Assembly: GCA_021030915.1 (NCBI GenBank)
Contig: JAGEMR010000238.1
Span: 1 to 24,515, forward strand
DNA from: Astrothelium macrocarpum
Lineage: Eukaryota > Ascomycota > Dothideomycetes > Trypetheliales > Trypetheliaceae
Direction: 5' to 3'
DNA: 24,515 nt
This document shows, piece after piece, positions 9,934-18,687 of this stretch. The position numbers and the translations under genes were made by a program. Each line of letters opens with the position of its first letter. The stretch's first letter is position 1. The notes under the pieces are model-generated. The model saw only the letters and a program-made list of their open reading frames with translations. It had not been told where the DNA came from and made no database searches.

Positions 9934-10164
9934 CACCAGCGGGTGCAATAAAATATGTCACCCGCGACCGAGTGAGATAATTCGCCACACACGATGTAGG
10001 GAGGCCCTCAACAATAATAATAGAGAAAATCTTAAATTCATTTCTCTGCAGAGAATTTGTACAAATTTAAGTTATTTCAAATAATCTGGGGTCCTCTCTG
10101 GGAGGCTTCGACGAATTATATCTCTTGCAATCGTGAATGACATTTCTTGTTACAACCTCTGGTG
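9934..10164. mobile_element. MITE copy C
   Basis: A 231-bp copy with left end CACCAGCGGGTGCAATAAAA and reverse-strand right end CACCAGAGGTTGTAACAAG, followed by the TGTCACCCGCGACCG block on the left and its mutated form on the right. It is flanked on both sides by a perfect GGTG (9930-9933 and 10165-10168). It starts 35 bp after the target duplication of element E. The interior is AT-rich with no coding frame. Confidence 0.8.
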
Positions 10165-10182
10165 GGTGCAATTTTTGATTTC

Positions 10183-10204
10183 TGATCTGGAAATCCACAG
10201 ATCA
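10183..10204. repeat. Small perfect inverted repeat between MITE copies
   Basis: TGATCTG (10183-10189) and CAGATCA (10198-10204) form a 7-bp inverted repeat with an 8-nt loop in the 198-bp gap between MITE copies C and D. No function can be assigned. Confidence 0.5.
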
Positions 10205-10362
10205 AATTGCCATCCCTTTATCAGAGCCTGTATCTTGTGCTTAAAATAATTAACGAGGGATCAATAAAGTTTGAGTCATAGTCCCTAAATACGAATAGCT
10301 AACAACAATTCCAAACAACCTTTTTCATATCCACAACACGAATGCATCAGCAAGTTTAACGG

Positions 10363-10608
10363 CACCAGTCCATAGCATACGAAATGTCACCCACGGCTGC
10401 GAAAGATATAATTCGCCGTAGGCCTCATTGAGAGACCCTCAACAAAAACAGATAAGAATGTTGTAGAATTTATTTCTCGATAATTTATTGATAGATTTTT
10501 CGCAATTCATAATCATCTAGAATAGTATGAGGTCCTCCTGACGAGGTCTGTAGCGAATTATATCTTTCACGGACGGGGACCTGACATACGGTAAACAAAC
10601 TCGAGAGC
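10363..10608. mobile_element. MITE copy D, right end eroded
   Basis: About 246 bp. The left end CACCAGTCCATAGCATACG continues into AAATGTCACCCACGG, as in the other copies. The inner inverted-repeat block GAAAGATATAATTCGC (left) recurs exactly, reversed, near 10554-10569. The outer right end is too diverged to place, so its coordinate is extrapolated from the spacing in the other copies and no target duplication was found. It is the most diverged of the four related copies. Confidence 0.65.
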
Positions 10609-11381
10609 CTTTGGACAACTGAAATGATGATAGATACTGAGCTTTCGCTGGAATTATTATCCAAATCAGTTCAGCGTATTCTCGTGAGGGTTTCTCAAGA
10701 TGTGTAAAGCCAATTTCATCCCCGCCACTACTCAAATTTTTATTGTATTCATTGTTGATGGGTAACAATGTGATGATGTCACTAGCCTACGTAATTGACT
10801 AAGAGAAACACATTAGCTAATCATGGTTAGCGCATGATCCCAGACTTCCACCATCGCAAGACCCCATGCTATGCTTCAGCATCTCCGGAATTACAAGTCA
10901 ACACATCTCTCTCTCTCTCTCTCTCCCTCTCTCAATCCAGTAGAATATCATAACGTGTCGTCATTATCCTCTGTCGCTTATACGACGAAATATGCTCTGC
11001 AACCTCCCAAACACTTTCCTTGTAGATCGTAAGCAAACCCGTCTTCCCCTATCCTAAACATAATTTACAAGGTCCAATGAGCGCTTCCCGAGCGAACGAT
11101 GGTTGAAAGAACCCAAACGGTCTCGTGCCTGGGTTCGGTCATGAAGTTCGTCGTTGGGGCCTCACGGTTGCAAAATTACCAATGTGGACCGAGATAAGAA
11201 TAACTTTTCTCTAAATCTATCGGTACTTCAACTCTGTCAAGTTCATTATCAGAGCCTGGGATTCAAAGTTAGCATGCTCGATTCCTTGTGGTTTTGAATG
11301 ACTGGAGTAGAAGTTGAAAATCATTCAAAGCATGGAGAAAGTCGTAGACTGTGTCTTACCCGGCCGTCTCTGCACGCCTGG
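10609..11381. other. Intergenic region, no gene seen
   Basis: About 770 bp between MITE copy D and the 3' end of the hypothetical gene on the minus strand. It contains the CT microsatellite listed separately. A plus-strand frame from 11298 runs antisense through the hypothetical gene and was not accepted. Confidence 0.5.
10906..10933. repeat. (CT)n microsatellite
   Basis: A short CT dinucleotide run with one CC interruption, in intergenic DNA. Confidence 0.85.
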
Positions 11382-12103
11382 CTAGTCGCTGTCGTCATCC
11401 TCGTCCTCTTCTTCTTGCTGTCGTCTCTTCCAGTTCTCGAGTGCGTTAAGGCGGTGCATAATGGAGAGGTACTCCTCCCTGGGCATGACGACCGGGCTCT
11501 GCGTAGGGGCCCCGGAGTACGGCGACCCACGTGCTTGGGGTTGCGGTGTCATGGCATATCGCAGCGGAACACTTTGGCTGGCCTGTCCTTGCCAGGCCCA
11601 GCCCGTCTGCTGGGAAGAGGCCGAAGACGAAGACGAAGAGCTCATCGGAGGAGCTGCTGTGGCTGCGACCGTCCCCGCAGACCGGAGGTCCCGTGCGGAT
11701 TGGGGGTAGTAGTAGCTTTGCTGCTGCCACGGTCAACCCAGGGCTCTTTGGAGGCCAGCGCAGGATGACTTGCCGGTGCGGAGGTCACGCCAGGCTGGCT
11801 AGCTGACACGGCGGCGCCGGGACCAGCCGTTGCTGTCCCGGATGTTTGCAATGGCGGGAGACTGGACTGCAAGCTTCGATGGCGCCAGTCAGGACCGTAT
11901 CTGGCAGTCATGATGCGGTCGTTGTCTTCTCGCAGTCGACGAAGCTGGTCTTGACGGTAGTCATCTTGTGACGAAGACGAAGCATTTCCCTGGGCATCGC
12001 CCTGCCGTCGACTACCATGACGGTTGCCTGGGTCAGGTCAGCCTCGGTGATAGTGGGTGGGAGAACTAAAAGGACGGTGCTCACGCCGGTCTCGTTGTGA
12101 CAT
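11382..12103 (-). CDS. Hypothetical disordered protein with acidic C-terminus
   Basis: Inferred exons 12103-12085, 12027-11789 and 11723-11382 join in frame to 199 aa. The first intron (57 nt) has GTGAGC, CTGAC and CCCAG and removes an in-frame stop. The second (65 nt) joins two frames and ends GGCAG; its donor is either GTGACC at 11788 or a non-canonical GCAAGT about 15 nt further on, both in phase. The protein begins MSQRDRRNRHGSRR. It has a short basic/charged helix QDQLRRLREDNDRIM, then Ser/Ala/Gln/Pro-rich low complexity, a YYYPQSARDLRS segment, a likely helix REEYLSIMHRLNALENWKRR, and an acidic tail EEEDEDDDSD. No domain is recognised and no function is offered. It could instead have a further upstream exon. 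Confidence 0.55.
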
Positions 12104-12662
12104 TGAGATCCTAAGACTATGGGAATTCGGGTAGGAACGCACGCCTTCCGTACCATCATATTTACCTTGAAATTGGTGGTGTCCAGGCACGCCGGCGGAT
12201 GGAGGATAGTTATGGAACAAGCTTCCGGGAATGCATGCCCTGAACGATCGTACCACTTGACTGCTTCAGGCAACAATCACGTGTAGTCTATGCAAGCGGC
12301 ATCAATCATAAATGCTTAATTTGGGATTGAGGCAACGAGATTTTTCGTGGAGAGGGGGCCAGCCGCAAGCAGCGCGGTCTGTATTAGTCGACGGACTGTA
12401 TTGGGAGAGTGCCCTAGTAATGTCAAGCTTTTGGGCAAAGTGTGATTGGCTCCTGGCACGACTTAAGTAACGCCGACAGTGGCACGAGTTAGCCGCAGTG
12501 TGCCCTGCTCCCCCGGCCCCGGCACGATCCGCTACCAGCGCACCATGAACCAACATCTTGAATTTCTTTGCACATCTCCACCACTTTCATCCTTCTTGGC
12601 CGCGCGCTCATCGTCATCATCATCATAATTCCAGACGTCTGCGCACCGCTACGACTGTCCAA
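12104..12662. promoter_or_regulatory. Divergent promoter region upstream of RPB12
   Basis: 558 bp between the divergent starts of the hypothetical gene and RPB12. An AGCCAATCA CCAAT-box (reverse orientation, 12443-12451) lies about 210 bp before the RPB12 ATG and is a plausible HAP/CBF-complex site. An upstream ATG at 12545 opens a short frame that ends at a TAA near 12625, before the RPB12 start, so it could be a uORF if it is transcribed. The long minus-strand frames here look like composition artefacts. Confidence 0.45.
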
Positions 12663-13017
12663 ATGTCTCGCGAGGCATACCAGCCTAGTGCCTCGCCTTT
12701 TCATGCCTCATCCTCCGCTGCTGTCGCCCAAACCGGCTCGAGCGCCGCCAGTGCCAGCGCCAACACCTCAACTTCTGCCTTTGCCGCCGCAAGCCACGGT
12801 CTAGAAGATACGAGCCGTCCCGTGCAATATGCATGCGGCGAATGTGATGCAAAGGTTGTTTTGAAGCGAGGGGATCCCATACGGTGCAAAGAATGTGGAT
12901 ATCGTGTGCTGTACAAAGAGCGGACAAATCGGTGTGCACACGACATCTTTTCTCGAGATCTGCGGGAGATGACAGGCTAACTCCAGCGGTAGGATGGTGC
13001 AGTTTGAAGCGCGGTAG
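12663..13017 (+). CDS. RPB12: RNA polymerase I/II/III shared subunit Rpb12 (ABC10-alpha)
   Basis: Exons 12663-12931 and 12993-13017 encode 97 aa. The 61-nt intron (GTGTGC donor, GCTAAC branch, GGTAG acceptor) splits the Arg codon just before the terminal MVQFEAR, which is the invariant C-terminus of the family. The C-terminal 44 residues are the conserved zinc-binding core: Cys58 and Cys61 in YACGEC, Cys75 and Cys78 in PIRCKECGYR, then VLYKERTNR. Rpb12 is a small structural zinc protein shared by all three nuclear RNA polymerases, bridging the Rpb2 and Rpb3 regions. The first 50 residues are Ser/Ala-rich low complexity, making it longer than the 70-aa yeast protein. The start is the first ATG in the frame. 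Confidence 0.92.
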
Positions 13018-15303
13018 CAGGAAATGAATACGGGCGGAACGGCATTTGAACACTCTACGCAAGAGGCGTAACAAAGAAGGATGTGGCTAGTAAAACGGTG
13101 TACGCTGGCGTTGTGGGTGAGATCCACAGCATCCTCAAACGGCTTGGTTGCGGCTGCAAAATCATCTTAATCAAGCAACTAGCTATACCAGTACGTGAAC
13201 GGGGGTTGGCCACGGCATGAACCAGATGATGGTGCGGTTACAAGCAGAGAAGTCAAAGCTCGCCTCAAACTCAAAGCATGAAAATGAAAGTAGATGTGGA
13301 TCTTTCAGATCAAAAATCCACCTATAGTGAGATTCGATTTATCACCATCCCTCCACATGGCCAGGCAACGTTCCTAAACGACGGTCTGGGGTAGACGCGC
13401 TAATGTACGGTTGAAGTATCCGGCTCGAGATCTACATGGGTTCTCCAGTCGGAGGATTATACTGCATTTGGCTCCCAGCTTGTTTCGCTTGCGGACACTC
13501 TGCGACCTCTGCAAGCCTTTCTAAATTTCGTAACCACACCTAGCTGTGAGATACTTTGACGCTACTCACTTACCATGGCTAGCAATTTCCCCGGGTTTGC
13601 TACCCATCAGGACGCAACCTTTGGGAGGCTAATGCATATTACCGAGGTCATCTTCTCCCTTCAATATTTTTGCGGAGACTTCGGAAAGAGGGAAGCAAAT
13701 TCAATTTGAGCCCTGGGCGTTGCTTGGGTCTTAATCCATTCGTATCCTTCCTCTGTTGCCATTATCCTTATGGAAACTACTCCGCACAGAACGCTAGACA
13801 TTCCCAAAATGATCTGTCGATGAGATCATGAACGCTCGGAAAGAGAGCCAAACGTGAAAAAATTCAATCCTTGGTGCCATTCTAGGTTTTGATGTAAGCT
13901 GTTCGGAGGATTTGCTTGCCCTATTTTCTGCCGATGTCGGGATAATAAACAATATTAAGGCATCGACAAGAAAAAAGGGTTGCAACGACGGCAATCATTC
14001 TTTGCAACATCATTATCATCATCATCGTAACAACAAGTCTGATCGTTGTCAAGCAAAAAGAGTAATCCCGGCGGTGGATGTCATGAGGGGTGTCGTTTAC
14101 CAAGGACATAATTAGCTATTCACAGGCTCGGGGAGGCACCAACAGCAACATGCGGCGCAACCGTTTGTAAAAACTTTGGTAAGCGGCTTGGCTTTTATCA
14201 GTGCTTATTTTGTACTGGGGGGTTCCTTTCAACGGTCTTGATGGGGTCCAAAAGTACGCCAACGGTTTCTTGGGACCATTGGTGCCCATAGAACCCAATC
14301 TGGGTCACGGCTGATGCGTGGATCTACTCCCGCCCGAACTGTCACTATGAAGACCGGGCCATGCACATATCGCGTGTCAGATACCAATCAGACTGGCGCA
14401 GTGAAGTCATTTTTCGTTTTCAGTCTTTCAATTCGTCGAAAAACAGGGGCGCCAGTCCAAAAGTAAAGAGGCTCCTGAACTAGGACATGAATCCCGTCCG
14501 ATCGCTTCATCTGTTGCAGATACTCGGGGACTGGACCGAAAAAGCCTTCAAAGCATGGAGCTGAGAAAGACCTGATAAGGAGAACAGACTCGACGTGGCC
14601 AGCTACCATTCCCTAACCTCATCATTCGCTCGGAAGACTTATCCACCTCTTCTTTGAAAACGGAAATGAACAAGCGAAGAAAAGAAAGCCGGTCTGGATC
14701 GCAATCACATACCATTCTTCTATCTACTGCAGATGCTCGGGCTGACTGACATACCGCTACGACACCAAGCGAATGACCAGACTTCCGAAAGAAGAGAGAC
14801 ATGCATTCGGCCGGCTGACGCTCGATGATGGGTAAACAAGGCATCCAGACTTGCATTGCACCATCCGTCCTCGCCGACCGTTCCCGAATTGAAAGCACGC
14901 GCCTAGATGATCAACTCGTCAACAACAACACATCGTATCATTCAACCTGTTCTGATGTCCACCGTCTATCATGCATGCAGAGTGTTTCAGCCATGACTGC
15001 AATTGCCCCACAAACAAATTCGGGACTTGCTCAACTGCCGGAAACCTTTTTTTTTTATCTTCTTTCATAATAAGCCACATATCGATCGCCCGATGTTCGT
15101 TTCGCTTGGAGACACGTAGTTTCCGCAAAAGACCGCGCTGACTCTCGTTACTCCCTCTACGCCCCATGTTCTCTCTACCCACCCATCATCCACGCCCACA
15201 CGCCCACTAATTTCACTCACTCACTCACTCACTCACTCCCTCCCTCCCTCCCTCCCTCCCTCCCTCCCTCCTCCCTTACTCGCTCACTTCTCATTTCTTT
15301 TCT
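13018..15303. other. 2.3-kb region without a supported gene
   Basis: The region lies between the RPB12 stop codon and the COT1 stop codon, so it holds two 3' untranslated regions at most. Short open frames on both strands lack recognisable domains and codon regularity. A 44-codon frame with a good start context (13575-13709) is noted among the findings. Simple-repeat patches occur near 14010-14030 (ATC-rich) and at 15214-15275. No tRNA, 5S rRNA or transposon end was recognised. Confidence 0.5.
15214..15275. repeat. (CACT)n followed by (TCCC)n microsatellites
   Basis: About six CACT units run directly into about nine TCCC units, ending 28 bp downstream of the COT1 stop codon. On the COT1 transcript this becomes an AGTG/GGGA-rich stretch in the early 3' untranslated region. 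A compound repeat like this is prone to length variation. Confidence 0.9.
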
Positions 15304-17489
15304 CTACGAGCCGCGAAACGCGTCAAACCGTTTATACGTATACCCGATGAACGGCAGGCTCATCTCGGCCTGGTACTCGTCGCCAGACTGGGCGGTCTGG
15401 GCGCGCAGCGCGGCCGAGTGGTCACTCTGGTCGATCTCCTCGATGGGGAAGTTGGAGACGTCGACGCGCGACTGCAGCTTGGGCTCGAAGGGCGCGCGGA
15501 TGGAGCGCAGCGCGGAGAAGTCGACGCCCGCGAAGTACGGGTGCGACTTGATCTCGTGCGCGCCGCCGAGCCGGCCGAGGCGCGTGTCCGGGTCTGTGAT
15601 GAGGCTGGGCGAGGGGGGTTAGCTTGAGGTGAGTGTGCAGAGGATGATTGTGAGATGGAGGGATGAAAATGGAAGGGGGGGTTTTTGAAGCAAAGGGAGG
15701 TTTCTTGAGACTTCAAGGAAGTGTTGTGGAACGGGAGGCTCACCTGCGGATAAAGTTCTCAGAGATGTGATGAAGCTGCTGCTCTGGCGGGAAGTGAAGG
15801 TTACGTTGCCAGTCCACAATCTTACGGTAAGTCTCACTCGCATCCTCAGCACAGAACGGAGGCCAGCCGATGAGACACTCAAACATGATCGTCCCTAAGC
15901 TCCACCAGTCGCAGCCAAAGTCGTAACCCTTACCGCTAAAGATCTCGGGTGCAATGTAGTCGGGTGTACCGACGGTGCTGTAGGCGAGCTGACGACGCGA
16001 CTTGCGCCATGTGTTGATCTGGTTGCGGTTGCTGACGGTGAGCTGGATCTGGTCGAGGGAGACGGAGTTGCGGTTGTCGCGTGTGGTTTTGCGGGAGTGG
16101 GAGAGGAGTTGCTGGTAATAGGATGCTTCGTGTTCCTTGTGGAAACCGGTGGAGAGACCAAAGTCGGTGAGTTTGATGTGGCCGCCTCTGTCGAGGAGAA
16201 TGTTATCGGGCTTGATATCACTGTGCAATTGTCAGTGCCAAAATACTTTATCTTGCCGGAGCGTAGATTACCGATGGATGAAGCCAAGTTTATGGACAGC
16301 TTCGATGGCCAGACATATCTCGGCCATGTAAAACCGTGTAATGTCTTCTGTGAAGATTTCATATTTGATGAGCATCGTCATCAAATCGCCACCAGGCAGA
16401 TACTCCATTAGCATATACAAGAAGGTTGGGTCTTGGAATGTGGTATGCAGTCTGACAACCCATTCGCTCTCGGATTCTGCCAGAATATCTCGCTCGGATC
16501 GTACGTGTGCAAGTTGGTCTTTCTTGAACTGTAGACATGTTAGCTAGGATGTATTTGGTGAGAAAATCAGATGTACCATTTCAGACTTGACCAGTTGCTT
16601 GAGGGCAAAGATGTTGCCATCTTTCTTTCTTTCCACCAACTTGACTTCTCCAAAGGCCCCCTTTCCGATGATTTTGATAGTCCGATAGTTTGATGGCTTT
16701 TCTTGGGTACGCAAGAAGCGCAAAAATTCAGATTCTGTGCGAGCAGTCTGGTTGATCTTTCGCTGTTTCTCCTCGGCCGATATTGATGGTTCGTTTAAGA
16801 CCTGCTCAAGCTTTTGCTGCCTAGAACACAACGTCAGCTAGATACATTTTAGAGTCATGAGGGAATTTATAGTTTTACCGCTTGTTCCGCTCCCGTGCTC
16901 GACCAACATTCTCCCTAAAGAAAGCACCGACTTGTTCAGTAGACACCTTGGCACGCTTTATCACATTCTCAGTGTACTGGTCTGGATTCTTGGCTGGCGG
17001 CTCTTCATCTTCAGTCGTAGGTGCAGGACTCATAGCTTGGCCTGGCTGTAGAAAACCGCCATACTGTTGCTGCGGTGGTTGTTGATATGCACTCCCAGCA
17101 GTTTTGGGTCGTTGGCTCGGTGAAGCCTGTCGTGCGTATGGGCTAGCTGAACGTGGTGTCGCCCCGCCCAGGTTCTGGTGTGAAAATTGGTGAACTAGAC
17201 CATTGGTAGCGGCATCGTACTGCTGTCGGTAAGGAGGCGCAGATTGCATATTGTTCGTCTGCTGGTAGGGGACGTGATATGGGTTGTTTGCAAAATATCC
17301 GGCAGCAGTGGGTGTGTTGCTGCCGGGCTGGGCACCCCAGACTTCTCGCTGACCAGCTGCATTGGGGTAGACGGGTTGGGGAAAACTTGAAGGAGTAGTC
17401 GGGAAGGCTCGACCTTGATCGGCGGCAAAGTTTCGGTCGTTGAAGCCAAAGTTGAGGTGAAGGCGGTTCGGGGGTTTGTTTTGACTCAT
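15304..17489 (-). CDS. cot1: NDR-family serine/threonine kinase COT1/Cbk1
   Basis: Exons in coding order: 17489-16879, 16820-16577, 16528-16272, 16220-15744, 15604-15304. Introns are 58, 48, 51 and 139 nt and the joined protein is 629 aa. The N-terminal 150 or so residues are Gln/Pro/Tyr-rich and disordered. A basic helical segment (RERNKRQQKLEQVL, about 197-211) corresponds to the Mob2-binding region. The kinase domain has IGKGAFGEV (255-263), catalytic Lys278, HRDIKPDN with Asp372, DFG at 390-392, the long NDR-type insert with basic RKSRRQLAY, activation-loop Ser452 in STVGTPDYIAPE, and a C-terminal hydrophobic motif FIGYTYKRFD with Thr619. COT1 with Mob2 drives polarised hyphal growth and cell-wall integrity downstream of a Ste20-type kinase. 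All key residues are present. The length matches Neurospora COT1. Confidence 0.95.
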
Positions 17490-18687
17490 TGTGTACAGAG
17501 GTACGACGTCCACTTGCTCAGATTACTGCAAAGGTCAGACTCAGCACGAGTTGCGGATTTAAACCACAAGCTGCTGTAGTAGCAAGGAATTCGAACCTCT
17601 GACAACTAAATTTTCACCAAACCCACAAGTACTGTGCCTCTGGTGAAGGTACTTCTAAAATCAACACGTGCCGCCTTGGACGAAGGCGGATTTGGAGGAG
17701 AAGAACAGGGTCGGAAGGGTGTTCGGAGGTTCCTCCGAGAGTTCAACGAGAGGGGAGAGGGGTCACAGCAATTGAGAGAGTGTTTTGAAAGCGAAAAGAT
17801 GCAGGGTCTGAGTCTCAGCAGGGTGGAGCAGCGGTGTAAAGTGGACGAGACAAACCGCTTTCATTCCAATGGGACTCGCCCAAGGCTGAAGCTCCAAGAT
17901 CAAGGCAAAGGCTCGCGGATTGCTCGTGAACAGGGAAAAGGAGAGGTTCAGCGTGAGCTCGACCGCTCAATGGCCCTGGCTCAATCAGGCAAAACTACGT
18001 CAGGGGTAAATTGAGGGCGATGTGGTGTTTGTGCAGCACTCTGCTGCCATTGGCAGACGCCTTTCCGAATCTCCATCCAGCCCTCGCACGCAAATGGACC
18101 CTGGATGAGAAACATGCCCGACACGGGAATGGATCAGCCCTCCATTCCATCGTCAAGCATATCGTACCACCGCCTTCCATGTGCTGCCCGCGTGCACAAT
18201 GACACTGCGGCTTTCCACACGACATACAAACTATGGCCCATCTCGACGGTACTTTCCATCCTCCCAGCCCTGCCTGCCTGTCATGCCTGCTGTGCAACTT
18301 TGTGACTTTATCCCTCCACTGCTTTCAATTGACTGGGTAACTAAAAGTCATCCTATCATACATTGTGGAACCTGGCTCTATCCTTCAAATGCCATCTTCT
18401 TCCATGGTAATCCAACACTAATCCAAAGGTACATGACCAAAAATGTCCGGTGAGCCAATGCAGTAAGCCCCAGACGACGAATAAAAATCAACAATAGAAG
18501 AGAAGGTATTCCATCTCGGCCAAACACTCTCCAAAAAAATTGTCTCCAAAACACGCACCCTATCCAATGTCTGTATCATTGGAGGCGCCCCTCCAATATG
18601 CCAACAAGAACGCTTCATGTAAATGCTTCATAAGTTAAAAAAGATTATGCCAAAAATATAATTCCGCCCGAGGAAGAATCTAATCGT
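17490..18687. promoter_or_regulatory. COT1 upstream region
   Basis: About 1.2 kb between the COT1 start codon and the stop codon of the coiled-coil gene on the same strand. It must contain the COT1 promoter and 5' untranslated region. A plus-strand frame at 17634-18014 is Arg/Glu/Gly-rich with no domain and was not accepted. No specific binding site could be assigned with confidence. Confidence 0.4.

Noticed and set aside
15214..15275. Regular tandem repeats that might suggest a CRISPR array or telomere.
   Set aside because: Units are 4 bp with no spacers and the host is a fungus; this is a plain microsatellite, and no TTAGGG telomere repeats occur.
17584..17600. GGTTCGAATTCC on the minus strand, resembling a tRNA T-loop.
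   Set aside because: The sequence 5' of it cannot fold into an acceptor stem or anticodon arm; it lies in the COT1 upstream region.
17634..18014. A 126-codon plus-strand frame upstream of COT1.
   Set aside because: Arg/Glu/Gly-rich with no domain, antisense to the expected COT1 promoter and leader; likely chance.
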